Shown piece by piece: positions 27,301 to 37,278 of a stretch of DNA of 63,870 bases. The position numbers were made by a program, and so were the translations under genes. The stretch covers positions 1 to 63,870 of the forward strand of contig RPGQ01000002.1 in the NCBI GenBank assembly GCA_004193595.1. The letters are read 5' to 3'. The DNA comes from Desulfobacteraceae bacterium Eth-SRB2 (GTDB lineage: Bacteria; Desulfobacterota; Desulfobacteria; Desulfobacterales; UBA11574). The notes under the pieces are model-generated. The model saw nothing but the letters and a program-made list of their open reading frames with translations, ran no database searches and was not told where the DNA came from. Within the stretch, counting starts at the first letter, position 1. Each line of letters begins with the position of its first letter.

Positions 27301-29031
27301 TTAGTTCTGCCGCAGCTTGATCAGACTATCTCTCGCAAATTCTATTTTAGGATCCATGGCCAATGCCATTTCATAATATTTTATGGCTTTTCCTTTTTGG
27401 CCCATATCCCGATAATTTGAAGCAATATTGGCATAATCGATAGCTGAACCCGGGTCAAGCCGGAGAACCTTTTTGAAACATGCGATGGCCTTTTCATGCT
27501 CTTTAAGTTTGAAATAGCTGAATCCCATTAAGTTATAGATATCCGTTCTTTCTTTGTCATACTTTTCCGCATTTTTTAATACGGCAAGCGCCTTTCGGTA
27601 TTCCCCCATTTCTTTGAGGCAGACACCCATGTAGGAATAAATACTGGGGATGTCCTGTTCTTTGGGATCAAGTTCCAGAGCCCGGTTGAAATAACTGAGC
27701 GCTGATGCCGGATCATTTAGAGCAAGGTGGCATGAACCCAGATAAAATTGGATGTAATATTTGCCCGGAAGCATTTTTTCTATCTTTGTTAGTTCATTAA
27801 TGGCCATGTTCGGACTTTTGTTTTCAGTGATAATTTTGGCAGAAAACATCCCCACACTTGTTCCCAGAGCCCGCTCTCTGAAATGTGCCCCGGGTATAAT
27901 GGTATAAAAAGCCGGTATTTCAAGTAACGGGTGCATGGTATTGACCACAATGACTTCCATATTTTTTTTTGAGAGAGCAGATATTAAATTTTGGACCTCA
28001 ACCTTAATGTTTTCATTCGAAATGTCAGAAAGGGTATTGATATCTGTTTCTTTTCCCGGGCGGATGATAAAATCGGCGTCCTCTATTTTTGTAAATTTTG
28101 GAAGGCCGCTGGCCACATAGTTGGAACCTGTATTAAAATCACCGGCAAGCTGGGCTACTTCCGTAAGGGCACGACTTAGGGCCTTTTCCGGGTCGGGCGT
28201 TGTTCCGGCTGTCCAGACGATTTCACTCTTTGCCGGGAAATTTAAAGGATCATAGGCCAGCACACCCACGGAAGGGATGCCCATGTCCAGAGAAAAATCT
28301 GAAATATAGAATTTTACGCCGCTATTTCTATATTTTTGTATCATTTCCAAAACCATCGGGTCTGTGGCTGAATCCGCATTAATTGCCGGCACGTTCAGGC
28401 GGTTTCTGCTGATGATGGATGATACGTGCCGTTCAACAATTTCGCAGATACCCTGACTTATTGCTTCCTCAACGCAGTTGCCGGCCGATGGACCGTTGAA
28501 CTCATTTATAGTGAAAAACCAGTTAAAAGGGATTGCGACTTCTTGATTCCGGGTCAGATTAAAGGCATGGGTCCATTTTAAGGGAAGGTCCTCAAATATC
28601 TTTCTGGATATTTCCAGATCATCTGAATCATCGTGAACGGACCGGGCGATCATCTCAAAAGAAATGGCTTTGTCTTTTATGTCACGGTATTTTTTAATAA
28701 AAAAGTTCTTTGGATTTTTATAGAAGCTAAAAAAACTGTATCTTTCGGCGAGCTCCATTACCGCACTGGCTTCAGACTGCCGGGGAGTAGCCCCTTTCCC
28801 CATCTGTTTTTTTGTTCCAATAATTTTAATTGCATCCTTACCGCAGCTACTGAAATAGACCGGAATACCCAATCTTCCATTATCGATTCTAACCGTGTAT
28901 TCAAGGATATCAAGATTAACCCTTTTTAATTTTTCCTTGAATCTTCTAACCGTTTCTTCAGGTGAGAATATTTTATCCTGGTCCAGCGTAAAACGCTTAA
29001 AGGCGTCATTTAATATAATCTTAAGTGTCAT
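27301..29031 (-). CDS. ycaO: YcaO-domain protein with C-terminal TPR repeats
   Basis: 576 residues from the ATG at 29031 with AAGGAAAT upstream; the frame runs further upstream without a ribosome site. YcaO domain about 40-390, including GKGATPRQSEASAVMELAERYS and CVEEAISQGICEIVERH, the ATP/Mg-binding strands of the family. At least four TPR units fill residues about 415-576. Length and layout match the E. coli YcaO type linked to RimO-dependent methylthiolation of ribosomal protein S12. No azoline-peptide precursor is seen nearby, so a housekeeping role is more likely than natural-product synthesis. A decayed 5' copy lies at 13459-13990. Confidence 0.8.
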   Translation of the reverse strand: MTLKIILNDAFKRFTLDQDKIFSPEETVRRFKEKLKRVNLDILEYTVRIDNGRLGIPVYFSSCGKDAIKIIGTKKQMGKGATPRQSEASAVMELAERYSFFSFYKNPKNFFIKKYRDIKDKAISFEMIARSVHDDSDDLEISRKIFEDLPLKWTHAFNLTRNQEVAIPFNWFFTINEFNGPSAGNCVEEAISQGICEIVERHVSSIISRNRLNVPAINADSATDPMVLEMIQKYRNSGVKFYISDFSLDMGIPSVGVLAYDPLNFPAKSEIVWTAGTTPDPEKALSRALTEVAQLAGDFNTGSNYVASGLPKFTKIEDADFIIRPGKETDINTLSDISNENIKVEVQNLISALSKKNMEVIVVNTMHPLLEIPAFYTIIPGAHFRERALGTSVGMFSAKIITENKSPNMAINELTKIEKMLPGKYYIQFYLGSCHLALNDPASALSYFNRALELDPKEQDIPSIYSYMGVCLKEMGEYRKALAVLKNAEKYDKERTDIYNLMGFSYFKLKEHEKAIACFKKVLRLDPGSAIDYANIASNYRDMGQKGKAIKYYEMALAMDPKIEFARDSLIKLRQN

Positions 29032-29489
29032 AAATTTCCTTTTTTCAAAAAACTTAAACTGATAAAGTAAAAATCCGGGTCCAGAGGGCCCGGCTTTGAC
29101 TATCCCCAAAGGGGATTTAGTTTGCCGGCATTTAATGGTTTACGGAGTACTGGAGTATTGGAGTGGTGGAGTAATGGAAGAAACCCCTTTTTTCATCGCT
29201 CTCAGAAAACAGATCCCTGGAGAAAATCTGAAAATTTAAAGCTCTTTTTTTTAAATCAACACTCCAATACTCCATTACTCCGGTTGATTTATACGGGCAG
29301 AGCCATTGATCTCTGACTCCCGCGATGCGGGACAGGCTTGGCCCAAAGGACCAAGTTTTTCAGGGCAAAATAAATTTTAAAATTTTTATAGGACTATAAT
29401 ACAAATTTTAAAAAGATCAAAATATTATGAAAAACTTTTTTAAATTGACCGGGTTGATACAATTTGCTATGAAATAGTGATTGTTTTGT

Positions 29490-29565
29490 GGGGATGTAGC
29501 TCAGTCGGGAGAGCGCGGCGTTCGCAACGCCGAGGTCGAGGGTTCGATTCCCTTCATCTCCACCA
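29490..29565 (+). tRNA. tRNA-Ala (anticodon CGC)
   Basis: Full cloverleaf: acceptor GGGGATG/CATCTCC, D-arm GCTC/GAGC, anticodon stem CGGCG/CGCCG with loop TTCGCAA, T-arm closing GGTTCGATTCC, and an encoded CCA end. Anticodon CGC reads GCG. Confidence 0.92.
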
Positions 29566-29653
29566 AATCCACCTTAACTAATTTAACGTCACGGAAATTC
29601 TACAATTTATTGAAAATAAAAGCATTTTTTAAACTTATATTTTTAACTCAGAC

Positions 29654-29843
29654 ATGGAACAATGGAACAATGGAATGATGGAATATTGGAATAATGATTT
29701 AAAGAAGATGACATTCCTCTATTTAAATCCCGTCAAGAGGAATTTTACAATAACCCAACCTTCCATTTTCTCTCTGAGCCGTAGACTCTCCGAGCCGGAG
29801 GCCCAGAACCCGATACTCCAGTGTCCCAATATTCCAACATTCT
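29654..29843. repeat. Family C repeat (TGGAAT nonamers with inverted end)
   Basis: Tandem 9-mers of the ATGGAACAATGGAATGATGG type on the left and CCCAATATTCCAACATTC on the right. Related copies lie at 43431, 45386 and 53282, and a decayed one at 12660-12870 in the inverted duplication. Confidence 0.6.
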
Positions 29844-30004
29844 CCCGCTATATAGCGGGATGAGCGAAGCGAACTAACTTGCACCGGTCATTTATGTGAT
29901 ATCCAATAATACTGCACCATACTCTGTGATAAATATCCATGCGTTTTCCGTAAATGCAAATCAAGGCCCAAAAGGTAAAAATACAAGCAAGGAACAATAA
30001 AATT

Positions 30005-30592
30005 ATGGAACGTACCGCTAAAATTGAACGTGAAACAAAAGAAACCCGAATTCGTATGGAGCTTAATTTAGATGGGAGCGGCAAAGATAACATATCCACA
30101 GGAATTCCTTTTTTTGATCATATGCTGACACTTTTTACCGTTCATGGCTTTTTTGATCTTTCCATTGATGCCACCGGAGATATTGATGTTGATTACCACC
30201 ACACCATCGAAGATGTGGGTCTTGTCTTGGGGGATGCTTTTGACAAGGCTCTCGGCGATAGAAAAGGCATAAAACGATTCGGCCATGCTGTGACACCCAT
30301 GGATGACGCTTTATCTTCTGTTGCCGCTGATTTGTCTAAACGTCCCTTTCTGGTTTATAATGTTCCCCAAAAAGCAAATGCGGGAGGGGATAATTTCACG
30401 TCTCTTACAAAGGAATTTTTAAGGGCATTTTCAAACCGGGGCGGAATGAATCTACATGTAAATGTTCTTTATGGAGAAAATGAGCATCATATTCTCGAGT
30501 CTATTTTCAAAACTATGGCAAGGGCTCTGGATCAGGCAGCTTCTTTTGATAGTCGCTTAAAGGGCATTCGATCTTCAAAAGGTGTTTTGTAA
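30005..30592 (+). CDS. hisB: Imidazoleglycerol-phosphate dehydratase
   Basis: 195 residues from the ATG at 30005 (AAGGAA upstream); an in-frame ATG at 29954 is not supported. Catalyses dehydration of imidazole glycerol phosphate to imidazole acetol phosphate in histidine synthesis. The metal-binding motifs are visible: FFDHML, YHHTIEDVG and ENEHHILES. Monofunctional length, without the phosphatase domain of enterobacterial HisB. Followed after 2 bases by the lipoprotein gene, then hisA. Confidence 0.93.
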   Translation: MERTAKIERETKETRIRMELNLDGSGKDNISTGIPFFDHMLTLFTVHGFFDLSIDATGDIDVDYHHTIEDVGLVLGDAFDKALGDRKGIKRFGHAVTPMDDALSSVAADLSKRPFLVYNVPQKANAGGDNFTSLTKEFLRAFSNRGGMNLHVNVLYGENEHHILESIFKTMARALDQAASFDSRLKGIRSSKGVL

Positions 30593-30594
30593 TA

Positions 30595-31320
30595 ATGTAT
30601 AAAAACAAATTGAAAAATAAAACAACCGTATGGATTAAAATTTTTCTTTTAACGGTTATGCTTTTTTTGCCGGGATGCAGAAAAAATATCGCGGTCAAGG
30701 AAAATGTTCTCCCGGCATCAGGTATAGAAAAAATTCTAATTTTTCCCTTTAAAAACATGTCTGCGGTGTATGGTGAAAATGTGAATTCCCGTTGTCCGAT
30801 CTGTGGGAAGGTTTTCATGACAGGAAAGGTTGCTGAAGATGCAGATAATATGCTTACGGAACAGCTATTTGTTTTATTGAAGGATCGCAAAGATATTGAG
30901 CTGATACCCGCAAGTCAGTCTCAGGGAGTTGTCTCGGATCTGTTATCAGAGGATAAAAAAGGGTTGTCGGAACGAAATTTGTTGATAGAAACAGGACGGG
31001 CCCTGAAGGCTGATTTGGTATTGTCAGGGTATGTTTTTCGTTTCAGGGAACGTGTGGGAGGCAAATATTCCGTGGATCTGCCTGCCTCTGTGGCGTTTGA
31101 TATCCACCTGATCCGTGTGGCAGATGGTCGTTTATTATGGAGCGATCATTTTGACGAAACTCAACGGCCGTTATCTGAAAACCTTTTTCAATTGGGCTCC
31201 TTTTTGCATAGAAAGGCCAAATGGATTACTGCAAATGAGATGGCCGTGTCCGGTCTAAAAAATATTCTTAAAACTTTTCCTGTCTCAAATAAACCTGAAC
31301 CAAAAGTAACTTCTCAATAA
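30595..31320 (+). CDS. Lipoprotein, CsgG/LpoB-like outer-membrane-facing type
   Basis: 241 residues. The basic N-terminus, hydrophobic segment and LPGC lipobox (Cys about 28) mark a lipoprotein. The mature part has the KILIFPFKNMSA opening and ELIPASQSQ / ADLVLSGYVFRF strands of the CsgG/LpoB-type alpha-beta fold. An unusual CPIC pair (about 63-66) could bind metal or form a disulfide. Lies 2 bases after hisB and before hisA, so it is co-transcribed with histidine genes without an obvious link. Confidence 0.6.
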   Translation: MYKNKLKNKTTVWIKIFLLTVMLFLPGCRKNIAVKENVLPASGIEKILIFPFKNMSAVYGENVNSRCPICGKVFMTGKVAEDADNMLTEQLFVLLKDRKDIELIPASQSQGVVSDLLSEDKKGLSERNLLIETGRALKADLVLSGYVFRFRERVGGKYSVDLPASVAFDIHLIRVADGRLLWSDHFDETQRPLSENLFQLGSFLHRKAKWITANEMAVSGLKNILKTFPVSNKPEPKVTSQ

Positions 31321-31395
31321 GTTCTGGTGTATTAAATGGTGATATTGAGCCGCCAACTGATAATAAAATAACGCGTAATTTTTCAATAAAACACA

Positions 31396-31887
31396 ATAAC
31401 CGTTCACGGGTTCAGGGTTCAACGTTCAGGGTTAAGGACAAAGAAGGTATTGAAGGCCCAAAGTTCTCGTTACAAATGCTCATTTTACCAACTAATTGTC
31501 AATTTAGCTCCAAATTTTAGATTAGACCTGACGAAGATGACCTTTTTTTTGTAAATACAGACATCGGATTTGACACGCTAAATTGAAAATTCATCTAAAC
31601 AGTTTATATTGTTATATCGATATGTTATAAATTTACAATTTATTGCTTGTTAGCTTTGACAAAATTTGACCAGGGCAATTGAAACACACGTAACCATTTG
31701 ATTTAATTAGAAGTTAGGAAATGCTGAATTTAACATAATAACAATTTATGGCAATTATATCTAATAGTTAAAAAATCTTTAGTAAAAATATTAAAGGTAA
31801 CGAGATCTGAAATATGCATTCCATATGCAGGCCGGGGGTGAAAATGTAACCTTGAACCCCTGAACCTTTGAACCCGTGAACGGTTAC
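31396..31887 (-). mobile_element. Family A element, long form (492 bp)
   Basis: Ends ATAACCGTTCAC and GTGAACGGTTAC, flanked by an exact 8-bp duplication AAAACACA (31388-31395 and 31888-31895). The middle holds about 260 bp of AT-rich DNA not found in the 234-bp copies. Lies between the lipoprotein gene and hisA. Confidence 0.85.
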
Positions 31888-31926
31888 AAAACACAAAACC
31901 TTCACAAGGAAAATACTACAGCATGA
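31876..31926 (+). promoter_or_regulatory. Small upstream reading frame ending on the hisA start
   Basis: A GTG inside the right end of the family A element opens a 16-codon frame whose TGA overlaps the hisA ATG (ATGA). Translation is not shown. The hisA gene also has its own AAGGAA. Confidence 0.25.
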
Positions 31927-32645
31927 TTATAATCCCTGCGGTTGATATAAAAAATGGAAAATGTGTGAGACTTCTTCAGGGGCGTATGGATGAAGAAACG
32001 GTATTTTCAGATGATCCTGCTGCCATGGCAAAAAGGTGGGAAGATGAGGGTGCGGAACTTATTCATGTGATTGATCTTGACGGTGCCGTTGAAAAAAGTC
32101 CTCAGAACTTAAATCCCATAAGGAAGATCATAGAGAGTGTTACTGCACATATTCAGGTGGGCGGTGGAATCAGAAACGAAAAAACGGTTGGATTGATACT
32201 GGATCTTGGCGTTCAAAGGGTAATTATTGGCACTCAAGCGATTCGAAACCCAAATTTTGTGAAAGACGTCTGCAAGGAGTTCCCCGGCCGGATTGTTGTG
32301 GGCATTGATGCGCGAAACGGGCTTGTTGCAATCGAGGGATGGACAAAAACGACTAAAGTTAAGGCAGTGGACCTTGCAAAACAGTTTGAGGATTGCGGTG
32401 TCGCCGCGATCAATTTTACAGACATCCACAGGGATGGGATGCAGACCGGTCCAAACATTGATGAAACCCGGCGTCTGGCAGAAGCTGTCTCCATCCCTGT
32501 GGTTGCTTCCGGCGGCGTCTCAACAATAGAAGATATTAAAAATATACTACCGTTAAAAGAAGCAGGGGTTGTAGGTGTTATCACCGGCAAAGCGTTATAC
32601 AGCGGAAGTCTGAATCTTAAAGAGGCTATTGAAATTGCAAAATAG
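31923..32645 (+). CDS. hisA: Phosphoribosylformimino-5-aminoimidazole carboxamide ribotide isomerase
   Basis: 240 residues, ATG at 31923 with CAAGGAA upstream. (beta/alpha)8 isomerase of histidine synthesis. The paired phosphate-binding segments typical of HisA are visible: the first catalytic Asp in IPAVDIKNGKCVRL, VGGGIR in the middle, Asp in INFTDIHRDGMQTGPN and SGGVSTIEDI near the end. Intact. A truncated pseudogene is at 10087-10644. Confidence 0.93.
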   Translation: MIIIPAVDIKNGKCVRLLQGRMDEETVFSDDPAAMAKRWEDEGAELIHVIDLDGAVEKSPQNLNPIRKIIESVTAHIQVGGGIRNEKTVGLILDLGVQRVIIGTQAIRNPNFVKDVCKEFPGRIVVGIDARNGLVAIEGWTKTTKVKAVDLAKQFEDCGVAAINFTDIHRDGMQTGPNIDETRRLAEAVSIPVVASGGVSTIEDIKNILPLKEAGVVGVITGKALYSGSLNLKEAIEIAK

Positions 32646-32652
32646 CAGAATT

Positions 32653-32802
32653 GACGGTCTCGTAAAAAGTCCAACTTCTGCGTTGTGATGCATTTCGCAA
32701 TCATTCAACGTACGATAAGTACGCCTCATGATTACAAAATTTGCACGCCTTTTTATCCCGCCTATGTTTGGCGGGGGAGTTTGAACTTTTTACGAAACCG
32801 TC
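32653..32802. mobile_element. Family E miniature inverted-repeat element (150 bp)
   Basis: Ends GACGGTCTCGTAAAAAGTCC and its near-complement (TTGAACTTTTTACGAAACCGTC read on the plus strand in two parts). A further CTTTTTACGAG remnant follows at about 32810. No coding potential. Confidence 0.75.
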
Positions 32803-33111
32803 TAAATCTGACTTTTTACGAGTTCATCAGAATTAAGGTATCAAATATAACCAATTGAATGGATTTAAACACCAATAAAATTATTGACAAAATGGACTTT
32901 AATAATTAGATTAGAGGTTTAATCTTTAAAGCCTATGATTATTAAAGCTTAATTTTTGGTGGAACTTATCTATAGAACAGATACAGATCTTCGATTATTT
33001 CAACTTAAGCACATATTAAGCACATTCGAACATGTGCAAAACTTCATACCATTTACGATCCTTCCGTTATTGTCAGTCTTTCCGGTTTCATAGCGATGGA
33101 GGTTGGTCTTT
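32803..33111. other. Leader region of dnaG
   Basis: AT-rich, contains the predicted promoter at 32884-32912 and a GGAGG ribosome site at 33098-33102. No gene seen. Confidence 0.4.
32884..32912 (+). promoter_or_regulatory. Predicted sigma-70 promoter for dnaG-rpoD
   Basis: A perfect TTGACA (-35), a 17-base spacer and TAGATT (-10, 4 of 6), about 200 bases before dnaG. Confidence 0.45.
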
Positions 33112-34959
33112 TTGACAATTTATATTCCTGAAGATAAGGTTTCAGAAATTAAGAATACGGCAGATATCGTTGAAGTCGTTTCGGAAGTTGTGGTTCTGAA
33201 AAAGACCGGGAAGAACTATGTTGGCCTTTGCCCGTTCCACTCGGAAAAAACCCCCTCTTTTACCGTTAGTCCGGAAAAACAGATATTCTATTGTTTCGGG
33301 TGTGCTGCAGGTGGGAATGTTTTTAGTTTTCTTATGAAACACGATGGCATTTCTTTTCCTGACGCAGCCAAAATACTTGCCGGGCGATATGGAATCGACA
33401 TCCCGACCCCGACAATGTCTCCAGACCAAAAACGGCGGATGAGCCAAAGGGAAAGTCTTTTTGCCGCGAACAGACAGGCCATGGAGTTTTTTCGTAAGCA
33501 ACTTCTTGATGATATTTCAGGAAGACGCGCAATGGCATATCTTAAGAAACGGGGAATAAACAAAGAGATATTCGATAATTTTTATTTAGGATATGCACCC
33601 GAAGGTTGGGACAATTTATTACGTTTTTTTACAAAAAAGAATATTTCCCCTGATCTTGTTGAAAAAGCCGGCCTGATTGTTTCAAGAAAAGAAAAGAGTG
33701 GGTTTTACGACCGTTTTAGGGATCGTTTAATATTCCCAATCTTTGATTTAAATATGCAGGTGACCGGTTTTGGCGGGCGGGTAATGGATGACTCCCTGCC
33801 AAAATACCTCAATTCTCCGGAAACACCGGTATATAACAAAAGTCGTTCTTTATACGGTTTGCACTTGGCAAAAATGAAATGCAGGGAGAATCAAAGGGTC
33901 TTCATAGTCGAGGGATATTTTGATCTATTAGCACTTCATCAGCAGGGTCTTCAGGATTCAGTTGCAACGTTAGGCACATCCCTTACACCCGAACATGTTC
34001 AGCTTCTCAAAGGTTTTGTCGGTAAAGACGGTAGAGTAATACTTGTGTTTGATTCAGATGATGCCGGTATCAAGGCCTCTAAGAGAAGCATAGAAGTATT
34101 TGACAAAGGATATATTAATGCTCAAATTGTTATTTTACCTGATGGATATGATCCGGACTCATATATATTCGAATTCGGGGTTGAATCCTTTCTGGGTCTT
34201 GTTTCCCAAGCCAAGGATATCATCCCCTTTCTCATGGATTATGCCGTGAAAAAGCACGGACTTTCCATTGAAGGAAAAATTCGTATAATTTCAGACATGA
34301 AAGAGCCTCTGGGATCTATTAGTGATAACATACTAAGATCATTATATATCAAAGAGCTTGCCGAGTGTATAAACATTGATGAATCCGCTGTTTTTGAAAA
34401 GATCAGGAAAATATCGGTTCGAAACAGGGATAGAGCAAAAAGGCCAACTTGGCCAAACACTGATTTGGGCAGCAGTCATCATAAAATAAGTGTTTCGGAT
34501 AAGGCTCAAGAAAAAGTCTTTCAGGGCAAATGGGATAAGCTGGAGCGCCAGATCATAGCAATGATGCTTCAATTCCCGCAAGTTTTATCAGAAATATATG
34601 AGCGTAATATACTCGATCTTTTTGAAAATAATGCCTTAAAATCAATTGGCCAGTTGCTTTTAACGCACAAGGATGAAACAAAAGTACAAGCGTCTGATAT
34701 AATTAATTTAATTGAGGAAAAAGAGCAAAAAAACATTGTCGCCTTTCTGGCAATTGGAGAAGATATATGGGATCATGAAGCATGCATTGGCATTATCACC
34801 CGATTTGAGTCGATCCGAAGGAAAAATGAAAACAAACTGTTAGAAAAGATAAAGGCGGCTGAAAAGGACAACGACCTTGAGTTGCTCGCAACCTTATTGA
34901 ATAAAAAACAAAAAATAGCACTATTAAATGAAAAAAAGAAAATGGCGCTGTTGAAATAA
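33112..34959 (+). CDS. dnaG: DNA primase
   Basis: 615 residues from the TTG at 33112, nine bases after GGAGG; the TTG at 33103 directly abuts that site and is rejected. Synthesises RNA primers at the replication fork. Zinc domain [11 protein letters not shown] with YCFGC, a Toprim core with VEGYFD and VFDSDDAG, and a C-terminal helical DnaB-binding region (about 440-615). Standard length. Followed by rpoD after 38 bases, the common dnaG-rpoD macromolecular synthesis pair. Confidence 0.95.
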   Translation: MTIYIPEDKVSEIKNTADIVEVVSEVVVLKKTGKNYVGLCPFHSEKTPSFTVSPEKQIFYCFGCAAGGNVFSFLMKHDGISFPDAAKILAGRYGIDIPTPTMSPDQKRRMSQRESLFAANRQAMEFFRKQLLDDISGRRAMAYLKKRGINKEIFDNFYLGYAPEGWDNLLRFFTKKNISPDLVEKAGLIVSRKEKSGFYDRFRDRLIFPIFDLNMQVTGFGGRVMDDSLPKYLNSPETPVYNKSRSLYGLHLAKMKCRENQRVFIVEGYFDLLALHQQGLQDSVATLGTSLTPEHVQLLKGFVGKDGRVILVFDSDDAGIKASKRSIEVFDKGYINAQIVILPDGYDPDSYIFEFGVESFLGLVSQAKDIIPFLMDYAVKKHGLSIEGKIRIISDMKEPLGSISDNILRSLYIKELAECINIDESAVFEKIRKISVRNRDRAKRPTWPNTDLGSSHHKISVSDKAQEKVFQGKWDKLERQIIAMMLQFPQVLSEIYERNILDLFENNALKSIGQLLLTHKDETKVQASDIINLIEEKEQKNIVAFLAIGEDIWDHEACIGIITRFESIRRKNENKLLEKIKAAEKDNDLELLATLLNKKQKIALLNEKKKMALLK

Positions 34960-34997
34960 AAAAAGAAAACAATGGAATCTGCAGGAGGCTAAAGTCA

Positions 34998-36767
34998 ATG
35001 GCAAAGAAATCTGCTAATAATCGGGAAAAAACAAAGAATATTCCCAAAAAGACTCTTGAAAAATTGATTTCCAAAGGAAAACAGCGGGGGTTTTTAACTT
35101 ATGATGAAATTAATAAGGCGCTTCCAGATGATATGCCTTCCGAACAGATTGATGAAACGCTTATTATGTTTGATGATCATGATATTGAAATAATAGACGA
35201 AAAAAAGAACAAGTTGCCGGCCAAAGTAAAAAAGGTCAAGATTGCTGAAACTTCTGTTTCTGATTATGGTTCCGTAACCGACCCTGTTAAAATGTATTTG
35301 AGAGAGATGGGCTTGGTGACCCTTTTGAGTAGAGAAGGAGAGGTTGTTATCGCAAAGGAGATAGAAGCCGGTGAACAGGAAATTTTAAAAGCACTGATCG
35401 ATACGACCATAGGAGTAAAATGCATTTTAGAGCTCGGGCGAAAGATTGAAAACGGTGAGTTGCGTCCAAGACGAGTATTAAGGGATGTAAGGGAGATCGA
35501 AGAAGGGGACGCATATGTTGAGGAATCGATTCAGATCGAAAATTATTTAAGAACCGTACATTTAATTAAAGCTATTGATGATGAAAACAGAGAATATAGG
35601 GAAAAACTTTTTTCTTCTAATCTGGATTTCGATGAAAAGCGTCGTATAAGAAGGTGTATCTCTCGAAGAAATAAAAAAGTTTTCGATTTGCTAAAAGATT
35701 GGCGGTTTGAAATAGGAGTTTTAGATAAAATCGATAAACTTATCAGGAAGCAGATCGAATGGATGGATTCCATGAAACGAATGATCTTGATATGTGCGGA
35801 CACACTTAATGTATCCGTAACAGAGATCCGTTCCAACCTTAACACCAAGAAAAAACTTATCAAATGGCTCAATTCCCGTAGTGAACTATCCAAAGATGAG
35901 ATTGCTGTACTATTTGGAGATCTTAAAAATATTCAAAATCAGCTTGCAGAAAGGGAATATGCCATCAAGGCAAAGAACAGGACATTAAAAAGAATTGTGT
36001 CCAGCATTGAAGAAGGACGCTTCAGAGCAAAACTTGCCAAAAGTGAACTGACCAAGGCCAATTTGCGCCTGGTGGTCAGTATTGCAAAAAAATATACCAA
36101 CAGAGGCCTTCAGTTTTTGGATTTGATACAGGAAGGAAATGTCGGTCTTATGAAAGCCGTCGACAAATTTGAATATCGCCGCGGCTATAAATTCAGTACA
36201 TATGCCACATGGTGGATAAGGCAGGCCATAACAAGGGCGATCGCCGATCAGGCGAGAACCATCCGGATTCCGGTCCATATGATTGAAACAATAAACAAAC
36301 TTATCCGCACTTCCAGGTACCTTGTACAGGAGCTAGGACGAGAGCCTACTCCTGAAGAAATAGCGGAAAAAATGGAGATTCCCTTATTCAAAGTGCGTAA
36401 GGTTTTAAAGATTGCAAGAGAACCCATATCGCTGGAGACGCCTATTGGAGAGGAAGAGGACAGCCATCTCGGTGATTTCATAGAAGATAAAAAGTTTATG
36501 TTGCCTTCGGATGCTGCTGTAAGTCTGAACCTGGCCGAACAGACGAGAAAGGTCCTTGCAACATTGACCCCGCGTGAGGAAAAGGTTCTGCGCATGCGGT
36601 TCGGTATTGGTGAAAAGGCGGATCATACTCTAGAAGAGGTGGGTCAGGATTTTGCAGTGACCCGTGAAAGGATCAGACAGATAGAAGCGAAGGCCTTGAG
36701 AAAACTTAGACATCCCACCAGAAGTCGTAAACTTAAAAGTTTTATTGAGAACTTAGAGCAAACATAG
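34998..36767 (+). CDS. rpoD: RNA polymerase primary sigma factor (sigma-70)
   Basis: 589 residues, ATG at 34998 with GCAGGAGG upstream. Region 1.2 [12 protein letters not shown], a large non-conserved insert (about 130-340), region 2 [20 protein letters not shown] with [10 protein letters not shown], region 3, and region 4 [19 protein letters not shown], the -35-binding helix-turn-helix. It is the housekeeping sigma factor, co-transcribed with dnaG. Confidence 0.95.
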   Translation: MAKKSANNREKTKNIPKKTLEKLISKGKQRGFLTYDEINKALPDDMPSEQIDETLIMFDDHDIEIIDEKKNKLPAKVKKVKIAETSVSDYGSVTDPVKMYLREMGLVTLLSREGEVVIAKEIEAGEQEILKALIDTTIGVKCILELGRKIENGELRPRRVLRDVREIEEGDAYVEESIQIENYLRTVHLIKAIDDENREYREKLFSSNLDFDEKRRIRRCISRRNKKVFDLLKDWRFEIGVLDKIDKLIRKQIEWMDSMKRMILICADTLNVSVTEIRSNLNTKKKLIKWLNSRSELSKDEIAVLFGDLKNIQNQLAEREYAIKAKNRTLKRIVSSIEEGRFRAKLAKSELTKANLRLVVSIAKKYTNRGLQFLDLIQEGNVGLMKAVDKFEYRRGYKFSTYATWWIRQAITRAIADQARTIRIPVHMIETINKLIRTSRYLVQELGREPTPEEIAEKMEIPLFKVRKVLKIAREPISLETPIGEEEDSHLGDFIEDKKFMLPSDAAVSLNLAEQTRKVLATLTPREEKVLRMRFGIGEKADHTLEEVGQDFAVTRERIRQIEAKALRKLRHPTRSRKLKSFIENLEQT

Positions 36768-36807
36768 CTTGACAAAATCATTTTCTGAAGTTAGATAATT
36801 CACTTTT

Positions 36808-36974
36808 AGATCGTTGAAAAACGTCCAATTTTGTTCAAGAACAAGGAAGGCGAAAATTTTAACCACCCCGATGAAAAACACATCGGGACAGGCATCCATA
36901 CATGGAGTATTTTGAGGATGAAAATTTGAGACTGACGCTGGAATTGGGCAAAAGGGGGTGTTTTTCAAAGGTCT
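36808..36974. mobile_element. Family B miniature element, copy 1
   Basis: About 165 bp, related along its length to 48611-48779, including a shared central CCCCGATGAAAAACACATCG hairpin. Ends are diverged versions of GAGACCTTTGCAAAATG and its complement. Lies between rpoD and tRNA-Met. Confidence 0.8.
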
Positions 36975-36992
36975 ATTTTATGTTGCCTTATG

Positions 36993-37068
36993 GGGCCCAT
37001 AGCTCAGCTGGCAGAGCCACCGGCTCATAACCGGTCGGTCCCTGGTTCGATTCCAGGTGGGCCCACCA
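36993..37068 (+). tRNA. tRNA-Met (anticodon CAT)
   Basis: Acceptor GGGCCCA/TGGGCCC, D-arm GCTC/GAGC, anticodon stem ACCGG/CCGGT with loop CTCATAA, T-arm CCTGG/CCAGG, encoded CCA. The paired 1-72 position and the absence of the GGG/CCC anticodon stem exclude the initiator. It is elongator Met, or the Ile tRNA whose C is modified to lysidine. Confidence 0.92.
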
Positions 37069-37198
37069 TTTTGATTGCGGATTTTTTAAGCCCCTATTTT
37101 TACCAAATCATGATTGCATAATAAAATGATATGATCTTATGCTTACCTTTGAGTATTGTTAATATAACTTGCAGGCTAAATATGCAAAAGAATCAAAG

Positions 37199-37230
37199 CG
37201 TGGTTGTTACAAAAAACCACGTTTTTTTTT
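37199..37230 (+). terminator. Rho-independent terminator after tRNA-Met
   Basis: CGTGGTT and AACCACG arms around a ten-base loop, followed by nine T residues, 130 bases downstream of the tRNA. Confidence 0.75.
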
Positions 37231-37278
37231 GTTGATTAAAAGTTGAACCAAAAAATATAGAAATTGTAGAGCGATGTT

